The notes below the pieces were generated by a model. It was given only the letters and a program-made list of their open reading frames with translations, was not told the origin of the DNA and ran no database searches. Of a DNA stretch of 64,000 nt, positions 32,406-41,327 are shown in pieces (positions within the stretch are counted from its first letter, which is position 1; every line of letters begins with the position of its first letter). The position numbers and the translations under genes are program-made. This stretch comes from Streptomyces cadmiisoli (GTDB taxonomy: Bacteria > Actinomycetota > Actinomycetes > Streptomycetales > Streptomycetaceae). The stretch is from contig NZ_CP030073.1 in assembly GCF_003261055.1 (NCBI RefSeq), positions 3,162,001 through 3,226,000 of the forward strand. Direction: 5' to 3'.

Positions 32406-32852
32406 TCACGACGAGCGCCCCGACTTTTCGGACCTGTCGCCCTTGGGCGAGGCTTCCGAGTCGGGCTCGACGTAGAGGATTTTGGACTTCATGTGGGCAC
32501 GCGTCTGCGCGGCGATCCAGGTCAGGGTGCCGACGACCAGCGTGAGCGCGAACGCCCGGGGATTGAACAGCGTCGTGTTCTTGAAGGCCGCGACGAAGAC
32601 GAACAGCAGCAGGATCTGCGCCGCGTAGAGCATCAGGCCCATGGCCTGGAAGAGATGCGGAAGCGACTTGGCGGTGCGTTGCAGCACGTACAGGCCGATC
32701 CCCATGAAGAGGATCACCACCAGGGTCGCGACGACCGCCCCGATCGCCCCTTCGCCACCGGCAACCACCGCACTGACGACGGCGGCTGCAGCGCCGACAG
32801 CAGCTGTGGGCACAGCGGCCTGGGCCAGAATCCGGACGTCGTTGGACGGCAT
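32406..32852 (-). CDS. atpI: AtpI, ATP synthase assembly/accessory membrane protein
   Basis: A 148-residue protein with four membrane segments: AVGAAAAVVSAVVAGGEG, GAVVATLVVILFMGIGLYV, LMLYAAQILLLFVFVAAF and FALTLVVGTLTWIAA. A charged cytoplasmic tail ends DRSEKSGRSS. First gene of the atp operon and diverged in sequence, as AtpI proteins are. It assists c-ring assembly in other bacteria. ATG 32852 with AAAGG near it. Confidence 0.88.
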   Translation of the reverse strand: MPSNDVRILAQAAVPTAAVGAAAAVVSAVVAGGEGAIGAVVATLVVILFMGIGLYVLQRTAKSLPHLFQAMGLMLYAAQILLLFVFVAAFKNTTLFNPRAFALTLVVGTLTWIAAQTRAHMKSKILYVEPDSEASPKGDRSEKSGRSS

Positions 32853-33138
32853 GGCGGCAACTCCGCTTTCAAAGGGGGGCAGGTGTCGTCATGGACGAGC
32901 GTAGTCCCGGGTGAGAGAGAACCTCTGGGCCGGTGGACCGTCGCACTGCGGTCCTTACGGCTCTGTCCGGGGGTTCTCGTGAACGGTATCACAAACTATT
33001 TGATGAGGTCTTTACCTGGAGGTGTGCCTGCTGTCACACATGAGAGTGATGGCGCGCGTCTGTGCAGAAACCAGGCCGAGTTGTCTGCTATTGGGCCGGT
33101 TCCTTCCCCCACGTCTTGGCAATGCTTTAGTCAGATTC
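32853..33138 (-). promoter_or_regulatory. Probable atp operon promoter region
   Basis: A 286-base gap between the transferase gene and atpI with no reading frame of interest. It includes one of the least GC-rich stretches of the core region (around 32985-33015 and 33105-33140), fitting a promoter. On the minus strand TTTGTGATACCG near 32995 is a candidate -10 area. I could not identify a matching -35 with confidence. Confidence 0.4.
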
Positions 33139-34458
33139 TTACCTTGAGAAGCGCGAGCGGGGGCCGACGGCTGTTGCGCCGTTGACGCCGGCCACTCCCG
33201 CGGCGACGGGAGTGCGGTCCTCCTCGTCGGCCGGCGCCTCGGCCGTCTCGCCCTGCTCCGGAGTGTTCACGGCGGGCTCGGCGAGCGCCTTGCGGCGGCG
33301 GTAGCGGGGCGGCACGAAGTGCTCGGCCCACTTCGGGGCGCGCGGCGTGAAGCGCGGCAGCAGGAGCAGGGCCAGCCCGATCGCGCTGAGGAACACGATG
33401 CCCAGCACGATCCACATCGACGCCGAGTTCACCGAGTAGGCCAGCGCCCCGAAGGCGATGAGCGCGGACCAGAAGTACATGATCAGCACCGAGCGGCTGT
33501 GCGAGTGGCCGATCTCCAGGAGCCGGTGGTGCAGGTGCCCGCGGTCCGCCGCGAACGGCGACTGACCGCGCCAGGTGCGCCGCACGATCGCCAGCACCAG
33601 GTCCGCGGCCGGGATCGCGATGATCGTCAGCGGCATGACCAGCGGGATGTAGACGGGCACCATCTGGTGCACGGCGTTGCGCTCGGAGCCGGAGAACAGC
33701 TTCATCACGTCGGGGTCGACCTGCCCCGTGACCGAGATCGCGCCCGCCGCGAGCACCAGGCCGATCAGCATCGATCCGGAGTCGCCCATGAAGATCCGCG
33801 CCGGGTGCATGTTGTGCGGCAGGAAGCCCAGGCACATGCCCATCAGGATCACGGCGAAGAGGGTGGCGGGGGCGGCCGCCTCGATGTTGTAGCCGTACCA
33901 GATGCGGTAGGCGTACAGGAAGAACGCGCACGCCGCGATGCACACCATGCCCGCCGCCAGACCGTCCAGGCCGTCGACGAAGTTCACCGCGTTGATGGTG
34001 ATGACCACGAGCGCGACGGTGAGCAGGGTGCCCTGCCACTGGGTCAGCGCGACCGTGCCGACACCCGGCACGGGCAGCCACAGGATGGTCAGGCCCTGCA
34101 CGACCATGACGCCGGCGGCGATCATCTGACCGCCCAGCTTGATCAGGGCGTCGATCTCGAACTTGTCGTCCAGCACGCCGATCAGCCAGATCAGCGCGGC
34201 CCCGGACAGCAGGGCCCGCGGTTCGTTGGAGTTCTCGAAGACCTGGCTGAGGTTGGTGAGGTGGTTGGCGACCAGCAGGCCCGCGCACAGGCCGAAGAAC
34301 ATCGCGATCCCGCCGAGCCGCGGGGTGGGCTCGCGGTGCACGTCACGCGCCCGGATCTGCGGCATCGCTCCGGCCATGATCGCGAACTTACGCACCGGCC
34401 CGGTCAGCAGATACGTCACCGCGGCCGTGATGCAGAGCGTCAGCAGGTATTCACGCAC
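33139..34458 (-). CDS. MraY/WecA-family polyprenyl-phosphate N-acetylhexosamine-1-phosphate transferase
   Basis: A 439-residue protein with about eleven membrane helices. Family motifs include REPTPRLGGIAMFFG (cytoplasmic loop), NAVNFVDGLDGLAAG (catalytic Asp pair region), MGDSGSMLIGL and DRGHLHHRLLEIGHS (the HxHH loop of the WecA/TagO branch). It transfers a sugar-1-phosphate to undecaprenyl phosphate, starting wall glycopolymer (teichoic/teichulosonic acid-type) synthesis. GTG 34458 (REYLLTLCITAAV) matches the conserved start, with GGGGAAG upstream. A ~70-residue charged tail is non-conserved. Confidence 0.9.
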   Translation of the reverse strand: MREYLLTLCITAAVTYLLTGPVRKFAIMAGAMPQIRARDVHREPTPRLGGIAMFFGLCAGLLVANHLTNLSQVFENSNEPRALLSGAALIWLIGVLDDKFEIDALIKLGGQMIAAGVMVVQGLTILWLPVPGVGTVALTQWQGTLLTVALVVITINAVNFVDGLDGLAAGMVCIAACAFFLYAYRIWYGYNIEAAAPATLFAVILMGMCLGFLPHNMHPARIFMGDSGSMLIGLVLAAGAISVTGQVDPDVMKLFSGSERNAVHQMVPVYIPLVMPLTIIAIPAADLVLAIVRRTWRGQSPFAADRGHLHHRLLEIGHSHSRSVLIMYFWSALIAFGALAYSVNSASMWIVLGIVFLSAIGLALLLLPRFTPRAPKWAEHFVPPRYRRRKALAEPAVNTPEQGETAEAPADEEDRTPVAAGVAGVNGATAVGPRSRFSR

Positions 34459-34797
34459 GGGCTTCCCCACAGGTCTCGCTGGCCATCTCAGCCTCACACC
34501 CTAGCGAGGGAGGCATATGGATGGGGACTTCCGGGTAGCGACGATGGTTGCACAGTGCGCTGGGTACCCCGTGCCGCGCGGCGCGCTCCTGTGCCGCGGT
34601 GTCGCGCGGACGCACGCCTGTCGCCCGGGCCGGACCGCGTCAGCCGGCGCAGCGCGGACGCTTCTCGCTCCGCTTCTCATATGTGGCGAGCGTCTCGGCG
34701 TTCTCGTCGACGGCGGTCTTCGGACGACCCGATGCCAGAGCACCGGACCCCCGCCGGACTCACCCTCGCCCTGCGGCCGGCGTTCTTCCGACGCTGT
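34459..34797 (-). other. Intergenic region glyA to transferase gene
   Basis: A 339-base gap on the minus strand between the glyA stop and the transferase start. No gene is convincing; short frames here have shadow-like composition. TAGGGT on the minus strand near 34500 is a possible -10 for the transferase gene. GC-rich imperfect inverted repeats around 34575-34610 could terminate glyA transcripts, but no clean hairpin is seen. Confidence 0.3.
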
Positions 34798-36045
34798 TCA
34801 CTGCGGATACGGCGGAAATCCGCCGGTCAGCTCCCGCACCTCCGCGCGGGCCCGCTGCGGGTCCGTCTCGGCGCGCAGGACGCCGCCCAGCAGGGCCGCG
34901 ACACGGTCCATCTCCCGCTCCCCCATCCCCTGCGTGGTCACCGCCGCGGTGCCCAGGCGCAGGCCGCGGACCTCGTCGTGCGGCAGGGCGCAGCAGTCGA
35001 GGATCATGCCGGCCGCGGCCAGCCGGCCCCGGGCGGCCCGCCCGTCGACACCCAGCGGGCCCGGGTCGGCGGTGATGAGGTGGGTGTCCGTGCCGCCGGT
35101 GGTGACCACCAGCCCCTCCTCGGCCAGTCCGGCGGCCAGCCGGCGGGCGTTGGCGACCACCTGGTGGGCGTACGCCGCGAAGGCCGGTGTCGCCGCCTCC
35201 CCGAAGGCGACCGCCTTGGCGGCGATCGTGTGCATCTGCGCGCCGCCCTGCGTGAAGGGGAACACCGCCCGGTCGACCCGTTCGGCGAGCTCCCCGCCGC
35301 ACAGCAGCATCCCGCCGCGCGGCCCGCGCAGCACCTTGTGCGTGGTGGCGCACACGACGTCCGCGTACGGCACCGGGTTCGGCGCCGCTCCCCCGGCGAC
35401 GAGCCCGATGGGATGGGCCGCGTCCGCGATCAGGTAGGCGCCCACCTCGTCGGCGACCTCGCGGAAGAAGGCGTAGTCGATGTGCCGGGGCTGGGCGATC
35501 GAGCCGCACACGATCGCCTTGGGGCGGTGCGCGCGGGCGAGGGCGCGGACCTGGTCGTGGTCGATGAGCCCCGTCTCCGCGTCGACCCCGTACCCCACGA
35601 AGTCGAACCAGCGGCCCGAGAAGTTGGCCGGGGACCCGTGGGTGAGGTGCCCGCCGTACGGCAGGCCGAGGGCGAGGACGGTGTCACCGGGGCGCAGCAG
35701 CGCGGCATACGCGGCCAGCACGGCCGAACTGCCCGAGTGCGACTGGACGTTGGCGTGCTCGGCCCCGAACAGCGCCTTGGCCCGCTGCACGGCGGCCCGC
35801 TCCGCGAGGTCGACGATCTCGCAACCGCCGTGGTAGCGGGCCCCCGGATACCCCTCCGCGTACTTGTTGGCCAGCGGCGAGCCGAGCGCGGCCAGCACGG
35901 CCGGCGAGGTGAAGTTCTCCGCGGCGATCAGCTGCAGCGTCGTGGACTGCCGGTTCAGCTCCCCGAGCAGGATCTCGGCGAGCTCGGGGTCCTGCCGCCG
36001 CAGGACGTCGGCGGCATCGGCCTCAAGGGCAGGGGTGACCGGCAT
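34798..36045 (-). CDS. glyA: Serine hydroxymethyltransferase
   Basis: A 415-residue PLP enzyme. The internal aldimine Lys237 lies in ATTHKVLRGPRGG, the cofactor-stacking region is VQSHSGSSAVLAAY, and the active-site Asp and His lie in IADAAHPIGLVAG (canonical form DMAHIAGLVA). It interconverts serine and glycine with tetrahydrofolate. Streptomyces usually have a second, canonical glyA elsewhere, and this copy in the atp/prfA region is the more divergent paralogue. ATG 36045 was chosen; twelve residues of frame upstream lack a ribosome site. Confidence 0.9.
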   Translation of the reverse strand: MPVTPALEADAADVLRRQDPELAEILLGELNRQSTTLQLIAAENFTSPAVLAALGSPLANKYAEGYPGARYHGGCEIVDLAERAAVQRAKALFGAEHANVQSHSGSSAVLAAYAALLRPGDTVLALGLPYGGHLTHGSPANFSGRWFDFVGYGVDAETGLIDHDQVRALARAHRPKAIVCGSIAQPRHIDYAFFREVADEVGAYLIADAAHPIGLVAGGAAPNPVPYADVVCATTHKVLRGPRGGMLLCGGELAERVDRAVFPFTQGGAQMHTIAAKAVAFGEAATPAFAAYAHQVVANARRLAAGLAEEGLVVTTGGTDTHLITADPGPLGVDGRAARGRLAAAGMILDCCALPHDEVRGLRLGTAAVTTQGMGEREMDRVAALLGGVLRAETDPQRARAEVRELTGGFPPYPQ

Positions 36046-36113
36046 GGTGGGCTCCGGGCGTCGACGGTGACGTACGTCCAATGTAGGCCCGGCACCGGTG
36101 GGACGCGCGGTTC

Positions 36114-36794
36114 TCAGGTCCGTGCGGGTACTCCGGTCAGCGCCGTGACCACCGGGTCCAGCGCCTGGTGTATCTCGTCCCCGACGGACCGGAAGAACGG
36201 CAGCGGCGCACCGTACGGGTCGTAGACCTCGTCCGCCTCGGCCGTGGGGGCCAGCAGCCAGCCCCGCAGCGCCGCCGCGGCCCGCACCAGCGCGCGGGCC
36301 CGCGCCACCAGCCCCTCCTCCAGCGGAGGCAGCGTGGCGGGGTCTATCGCCCGCACCAGTCGGGTGAACTCCTTCAGCGTGAACGTCCGCAGACCCGCCG
36401 AATGGCCCATGGAGATGACCTGGGCGCGGTGGTCCCGGGTGGCCGTCAGGACGAGGTCGGCACGGATCACGTGCTCGTCGAGCAGCTCCCGGCCGGTGAA
36501 CCCGGACGCGTCCGCGCCGAACTCGGCCAGCACCGTCTCGGCGTTGGCCTCCATGGGCGCGCCCTCGTGGCCCCAGGTGCCCGCGCTCTCCACGATCAGC
36601 CCGCCGCCCAGGACGCCGAGCCGTTCCGCCACGAAATGCCGGGTCAGCCGCTCGGTGATGGGCGAGCGGCAGACGTTTCCGGTGCTGACGTGGAGGATGC
36701 GGAAGCTGTCGCGCGGAAGCCCCACGAAGGTCGTCGTGATCTCCGCCGCGCTCTCCCCGTTGCCTATGCCACGCCCCGCGTCAGGGGCTGTCAA
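36114..36794 (-). CDS. LMW protein-tyrosine-phosphatase-fold protein, catalytic Cys replaced by Ser
   Basis: A 226-residue protein. The P-loop reads STGNVCRSPITE (37-48). Low-molecular-weight phosphatases and arsenate reductases have CxGNxCRS, whose first Cys is the nucleophile. Here the codon at 36684-36686 is AGC (Ser37), while the second Cys42, Arg43 and Ser44 remain. The general-acid DPYG is kept near the C-terminus (EVYDPYG). Phosphatase activity by the usual mechanism is therefore unlikely; phosphate binding may persist. A TTG start at 36794 overlaps the sua5 stop (TTGA) with GAGGTGG upstream, so it is coupled to sua5. Function in the tRNA-modification/wall neighbourhood is unknown. Confidence 0.82.
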   Translation of the reverse strand: MTAPDAGRGIGNGESAAEITTTFVGLPRDSFRILHVSTGNVCRSPITERLTRHFVAERLGVLGGGLIVESAGTWGHEGAPMEANAETVLAEFGADASGFTGRELLDEHVIRADLVLTATRDHRAQVISMGHSAGLRTFTLKEFTRLVRAIDPATLPPLEEGLVARARALVRAAAALRGWLLAPTAEADEVYDPYGAPLPFFRSVGDEIHQALDPVVTALTGVPART

Positions 36795-37438
36795 TTGGCC
36801 ACCTCAAGGTCGGGTACGACCTTGCGCAGATCGTCCGGCGAGAGGGCACCCTCGCGCAGCAGGACGGGCACCGAGCCGCTGACGTCGACGATGGAGGACG
36901 GCACGATGCCGGGGGTCGGGCCGCCGTCGAGGTAGACGGAGACGGAGTCGCCGAGCATCTGCTGGGCGGCGTCGCAGTCCTCCGGCGCCGGGTGGCCGGT
37001 GAGGTTGGCGGAGGAGACGGCCATCGGGCCGACCTCCGTGAGCAGCTCGATCGCGACGGGGTGCAGCGGCATGCGCACGGCGACCGTGCCCCGGGTGTCG
37101 CCCAGGTCCCACTGGAGTGACGGCTGGTGCTTGGCGACCAGCGTCAGCGCGCCCGGCCAGAACGCGTCGACGAGCTCCCAGGCCAGCTCGGAGAAGTCGG
37201 TGACCAGGCCGTGCAGGGTGTTCGGGGAGCCGATGAGGACGGGCGTGGGCATGTTGCGCCCCCGGCCCTTGGCGTCCAGCAGATCGGAGACGGCCTCCGA
37301 GGAGAACGCGTCGGCGCCGATGCCGTACACCGTGTCGGTGGGGAGGACCACCAGCTCGCCACGGCGAACGGCGGACGCGGCTTCGCGCAGACCGGTGACA
37401 CGGTCGGTCGCGTCGTTGGTGTCGTATCGCCGTGCCAT
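36791..37438 (-). CDS. L-threonylcarbamoyladenylate synthase (Sua5/YciO/YrdC)
   Basis: A 215-residue protein with the YrdC fold. KRY-type substrate pocket residues appear in ELVVLPTDTVYGIGADAF, with PTPVLIGSPNT, FWPGALTLVAKHQ and VRMPLHPVAIELL. It makes threonylcarbamoyl-AMP for the t6A37 tRNA modification. Length is that of the TsaC/short Sua5 form. It sits between prmC and the phosphatase-like gene in a translation-related cluster. ATG 37438; the stop overlaps the next start. Confidence 0.93.
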   Translation of the reverse strand: MARRYDTNDATDRVTGLREAASAVRRGELVVLPTDTVYGIGADAFSSEAVSDLLDAKGRGRNMPTPVLIGSPNTLHGLVTDFSELAWELVDAFWPGALTLVAKHQPSLQWDLGDTRGTVAVRMPLHPVAIELLTEVGPMAVSSANLTGHPAPEDCDAAQQMLGDSVSVYLDGGPTPGIVPSSIVDVSGSVPVLLREGALSPDDLRKVVPDLEVAN

Positions 37439-37498
37439 TTCAGCGGGCCTCCTCGTACACGAAGTACACGTACTGCCGGGGGGTGGGGTTCGGGCGGC

Positions 37499-38380
37499 TC
37501 ACGGCAGCGCCCTGCGGGCGGTGGCGAAGCGCGGCCGGTTGTTGAGGTCGGGGTGGTCGGCGGCGTCGGCCCAGCCCCGTGCCTCGGTGAAGATCCACGG
37601 CACCTGGCCGCCCTGGGTGTCGGCGTGCTCGATGACGACCACACCGCCCGGGCGCAGCAGCCGGTGCGCGGTGCGCTCCAGGCCGCGGATCAGGTCGAGG
37701 CCGTCCTCGCCGGAGAACAGGGCCAGTTCCGGGTCGTAGTCCCGCGCTTCGGGAGCGACGTACTCCCACTCGGTGAGCGGGATGTACGGCGGGTTGGAGA
37801 TGACCAGGTCGACCTGGCCGTCGAGGTCCGGGAAGGCCGTCCGCGCGTCACCCTGCCGCAGGTCGACCCGGCTTCCCTCGACGTTCTTGCGGGTCCAGCG
37901 CAGCGCTTCCTCGGACAGCTCCACCGCGTGCACCCGCGAGCGCGGCACCTCCTGGGCGAGCGCGAGCGCGATGGCACCGGAGCCGGTGCACAGGTCCACG
38001 ATCAGCGGCTCCACGACATCCATGGCGCGCACGGCGTCTATGGCCCATCCGACCACCGACTCCGTCTCGGGGCGCGGCACGAAGACCCCCGGCCCCACCT
38101 GGAGTTCCAGGTACCGGAAGAAGGCGCGGCCGGTGATGTGCTGGAGCGGCTCGCGCTGCTCACGGCGCGCGATGACCTCCCAGTAGCGGGCGTCGAAGTC
38201 GGAGTCCCGCACGGAGTGCAACGCGCCCCGCTTCACGCCGTGCACGAACGCGGCGAGCTCCTCCGCGTCGTTGCGCGGTGAGGGCACGCCGGCGTCGGCC
38301 AGCCGCTGGGTGGCCTGCGCCACCTCCGCGAGCAGCACACTGCGGGGGCTTGGGGGTCGCCCCCCAAATTCTTGCTGCAC
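37499..38380 (-). CDS. prmC: Peptide chain release factor N5-glutamine methyltransferase
   Basis: A 293-residue SAM-dependent methyltransferase (HemK). The N-terminal helical domain is followed by LQHITGRAFFRYLELQV, the FVPRPETE motif, the SAM loop VDLCTGSGAIAL, and the catalytic NPPYIP. It methylates the Gln of the GGQ motif in release factors, and its substrate gene prfA is directly upstream in the same operon. GTG 38380 has GGAGG six bases upstream and lies 30 bases past the prfA stop. Confidence 0.95.
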   Translation of the reverse strand: MQQEFGGRPPSPRSVLLAEVAQATQRLADAGVPSPRNDAEELAAFVHGVKRGALHSVRDSDFDARYWEVIARREQREPLQHITGRAFFRYLELQVGPGVFVPRPETESVVGWAIDAVRAMDVVEPLIVDLCTGSGAIALALAQEVPRSRVHAVELSEEALRWTRKNVEGSRVDLRQGDARTAFPDLDGQVDLVISNPPYIPLTEWEYVAPEARDYDPELALFSGEDGLDLIRGLERTAHRLLRPGGVVVIEHADTQGGQVPWIFTEARGWADAADHPDLNNRPRFATARRALP

Positions 38381-38410
38381 GCTCGTCCTCCGTTGGTACT
38401 CGTAAATGCC

Positions 38411-39478
38411 TTACGCCGCCGCGAGCTTGGCGGCCGAGTCCGCGTCGACACAGGCCTGGATCACCGCGTCGAGCTCGCCGTCCAGGACCTGGTCCAGGTT
38501 GTACGCCTTGAAGCCGACCCGGTGGTCCGAGAGGCGGTTCTCCGGGAAGTTGTAGGTACGGATCTTCTCGGAGCGGTCGACGGTGCGGACCTGGCTGCGG
38601 CGGGCGTCGGCGGCCTCCCTCTCCGCTTCCTCCTGCGCCATGGCGAGCAGCCTGGAGCGCAGGATACGCAGTGCCTGCTCCTTGTTCTGCAACTGGCTCT
38701 TCTCGTTCTGGCAGGAGGCGACGACTCCGGTCGGAATGTGCGTGATGCGCACGGCGGAGTCGGTCGTGTTGACGGACTGGCCGCCGGGTCCGGAGGACCG
38801 GTAGACGTCGATGCGCAGATCGTTCGGGTTGATCTCGACGTCGACCTCCTCCGCCTCGGGCGTGACCAGCACACCGGCCGCGGAGGTGTGGATCCGGCCC
38901 TGCGACTCGGTCGCGGGTACCCGCTGCACGCGGTGCACACCGCCCTCGTACTTCAGCCGGGCCCAGACGCCCTGGCCGGGCTCGATCTGCCCGCGGGCCT
39001 TCACCGCGACCTGGACGTCCTTGTAGCCGCCCAGCTCGGACTCGGTGGCGTCGATGATCTCGGTCTTCCAGCCGACCCGCTCGGCGTAGCGCAGGTACAT
39101 GCGCAGCAGGTCGCCGGCGAACAGCGCGGACTCGTCGCCGCCCGCGCCCGCCTTGATCTCCAGGATCACGTCCTTGTCGTCGCTGGGGTCGCGCGGGACG
39201 AGCAGCAGCCGCAGCTTCTCGGTCAGCTCCTCGCGCTGCTTCTCCAGCTCCTTGACCTCGGCGGCGAACTCCGGGTCGTCGGCGCCCAGTTCCCGGGCCG
39301 TCTCGATGTCGTCACCGGCCTGCGTCCAGGAGCGGTACGTGGCGACGATCGGGGTGAGCTCGGCGTAGCGCTTGTTCAGCTTGCGCGCGTTGGCCTGGTC
39401 GGCGTGGACCGACGGATCGGCGAGCTTCGTCTCCAGGTCGGCGTGCTCACCGACGAGTTCCTCGACGGCCTCGAACAT
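38411..39478 (-). CDS. prfA: Peptide chain release factor 1
   Basis: A 355-residue class I release factor. GGQ lies in [18 protein letters not shown]. The PxT-type stop-codon recognition region lies earlier in [12 protein letters not shown] and preceding beta domain segments, as in RF1. It terminates at UAA and UAG. ATG 39478 ([12 protein letters not shown]) has AGGAG upstream; 27 extra residues of frame lack support. It forms an operon with prmC. Confidence 0.96.
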   Translation of the reverse strand: MFEAVEELVGEHADLETKLADPSVHADQANARKLNKRYAELTPIVATYRSWTQAGDDIETARELGADDPEFAAEVKELEKQREELTEKLRLLLVPRDPSDDKDVILEIKAGAGGDESALFAGDLLRMYLRYAERVGWKTEIIDATESELGGYKDVQVAVKARGQIEPGQGVWARLKYEGGVHRVQRVPATESQGRIHTSAAGVLVTPEAEEVDVEINPNDLRIDVYRSSGPGGQSVNTTDSAVRITHIPTGVVASCQNEKSQLQNKEQALRILRSRLLAMAQEEAEREAADARRSQVRTVDRSEKIRTYNFPENRLSDHRVGFKAYNLDQVLDGELDAVIQACVDADSAAKLAAA

Positions 39479-39586
39479 CTTGGGCTCCTGAGATGCGTAC
39501 GGAAAAGGGAAGGCGGGCGACCAAAAACGCCGGTCCCGGCATGCCCCTGGTGGGGACACGGCCGTGGACCGGCGAAATGGGGCTCG

Positions 39587-39808
39587 CTACTTCTTGGAGC
39601 CGGCAGCCTTGCCGAAGCGGGCCTCGAAGCGGGCCACACGGCCACCGGTGTCGAGGATCTTCTGCTTACCCGTGTAGAACGGGTGGCACTCGGAGCAGAC
39701 CTCGGCGCGGACGGTGCCGCTCTGGATCGTGCTACGGGTGATGAACGACGCGCCACAGGTGCAGCTGACCTGCGTCTCGACGTACTCGGGGTGGATGTCG
39801 CGCTTCAA
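39587..39808 (-). CDS. rpmE: 50S ribosomal protein L31, zinc-binding type
   Basis: A 73-residue protein reading [18 protein letters not shown] and later [12 protein letters not shown], giving four cysteines (CxC and CxxC) for a structural zinc. This is the zinc-containing form, as opposed to the Cys-less paralogue made under zinc starvation by many actinobacteria. Start is TTG 39808, six bases from AGGAGA; no ATG fits the conserved N-terminus. It lies upstream of prfA. Confidence 0.95.
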   Translation of the reverse strand: MKRDIHPEYVETQVSCTCGASFITRSTIQSGTVRAEVCSECHPFYTGKQKILDTGGRVARFEARFGKAAGSKK

Positions 39809-40004
39809 GGTGTCTCCTAGTTCCGGGAGGGCGCCGGGTCGCAGCCGCGGGATGCGGAGGCGTGAACCGGAGCCGACGTACCAGTCTGCCAGGACTGGCG
39901 CCATCACCCAAAACCGGGGGTTGCCGTGATCTATTCCGTGCGCGCCGCGGCGGGCTCCCGGCCGCCGTGCGGCGGGCCGCCCGCCGACGCGGGGCGGCGG
40001 CCGG

Positions 40005-41141
40005 TCAGGGCCTGACCACGCCCTCGGCCTCGCCGGTGGCCGTGCCCTCGGTGGCGGACTTCGGGATCGGCCGGTCGTTCTTCAGGGCGGTCCACACCAG
40101 CTCGGCCTTGCTCTCGTCGAGGACGACGCGGTTGGCGTCGGCGGTGTCGTACTGCACCGGCATGGTGACCATGGTCATGTTCGAGGCGCTGATGCCCTTC
40201 AGGCCGCTCGCGAAGGACATCAGGGAGTTCACCGAGCCCAGCTCGGAGTCGGTGGTCACGGCCCGGGTGGCGGTGTCGGCGAGGTTGTACAGCTTCTTCG
40301 GGCCGGTGAACAGGCCGACGTGCTTGACCTCCTCGACCAGCGCCTTGAGGAAGGCCTGCTGGAGCTGGATGCGGCCGAGGTCGGAGCCGTCGCCGACGCC
40401 GTGCCGGGTGCGCACCAGGCCGAGCGCCTGCTCGCCGGTGAGCCGGTGCGTGCCCTGCTCCAGGTCGAGGTGGCTCTCCGGGTCGCGGATGTCCTCCGTC
40501 GTGGTGACGGTGACCCCGCCCAGCTCGTCGATCAGCTTCTGGAAGCCGCGGAAATCGACCTCCAGGTAGTGGTCCATGCGGATGCCGCTGAGGGCTTCCA
40601 CGGTCTTGACGGCGCAGGCGGCGCCCCCGGTGCTGTACGCGGAGTTGAACATGACGTTCGAGGCGGCGTCGTGCGTGGTTCCGTCGGTGTCGGTGCACGC
40701 CGGGCGGTCGATGAGAGTGTCGCGCGGGATGGAGACGACACTGGCCTTCTTGCGGCCCTCGTGGACGTGCACGATCATCGCCGTGTCCGAGCGGGCGCTG
40801 CCGTCGTCGGCGCCGCCGCCCAGCTCCCGGTTGCCGCCGGCGCGGGTGTCCGAGCCGAGGACCAGGATGTTCTGCGAGCCGTCGTCGGCCTTGGCGGGCC
40901 GCCGCGTGCCGAGCGCCTGGTCGATGTCGACGCTGTCGATGTTGCCGTTCAGCTTGAAGTACACGTAGCCGAGGCCGGTACCGCCGAGGACGACAACGCC
41001 CGCCGCGGTCCAGGCCGCGACCACCAGGCCCTTACGGCCCTTGCCGCGCGGTTTGCGGCGGCGGCCCTTGCCGCTCTGGCGCGGGCCGCGGGATTCCGGT
41101 CCACCCGGTATGTCGGGCTCCGCTGTGCTGTCGGCAGACAT
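40005..41141 (-). CDS. LytR-CpsA-Psr (LCP) family protein
   Basis: A 378-residue protein. A basic cytoplasmic N-terminus ([13 protein letters not shown]) is followed by one membrane helix ([21 protein letters not shown]) and an extracellular LCP domain. LCP motifs are [20 protein letters not shown] (phosphate-binding Arg/Asp), GGVTV and [15 protein letters not shown]. Family members attach wall glycopolymers to peptidoglycan, which pairs well with the WecA/TagO-type gene at 33139. ATG 41141 has GAGGAG close upstream. Confidence 0.92.
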   Translation of the reverse strand: MSADSTAEPDIPGGPESRGPRQSGKGRRRKPRGKGRKGLVVAAWTAAGVVVLGGTGLGYVYFKLNGNIDSVDIDQALGTRRPAKADDGSQNILVLGSDTRAGGNRELGGGADDGSARSDTAMIVHVHEGRKKASVVSIPRDTLIDRPACTDTDGTTHDAASNVMFNSAYSTGGAACAVKTVEALSGIRMDHYLEVDFRGFQKLIDELGGVTVTTTEDIRDPESHLDLEQGTHRLTGEQALGLVRTRHGVGDGSDLGRIQLQQAFLKALVEEVKHVGLFTGPKKLYNLADTATRAVTTDSELGSVNSLMSFASGLKGISASNMTMVTMPVQYDTADANRVVLDESKAELVWTALKNDRPIPKSATEGTATGEAEGVVRP

Positions 41142-41259
41142 GTGCTCCTCGGCTCTCCTCCGGTCGATCGCCCCCGCGGTCCGGAACAGGCGTGTACCGC
41201 ACCATCGTCGCCCCGTACGGTCTGACGGGAAAACTCGGCACAGGGTTGCACACAAGACT

Positions 41260-41307
41260 GTGAGGGGCCGCTCCCCGTCACCTGGGTGACGGGGAGCGGC
41301 CCCTCAC
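41260..41307 (-). terminator. Perfect 22-bp terminator hairpin after rho
   Basis: GTGAGGGGCCGCTCCCCGTC at 41260-41279, continuing to 41281, is exactly complementary to 41286-41307 around a CTGG loop. It lies 21 bases beyond the rho stop, among the strongest hairpins in the window, with no U-rich tail. Confidence 0.88.
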
Positions 41308-41327
41308 GGTTGCCCTGTCCGGACGGA

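Noticed and set aside
33319..36225. 968-residue plus-strand frame opposite the transferase and glyA genes
   Set aside because: It spans several good minus-strand genes and their gaps. Composition is that of an antisense shadow.
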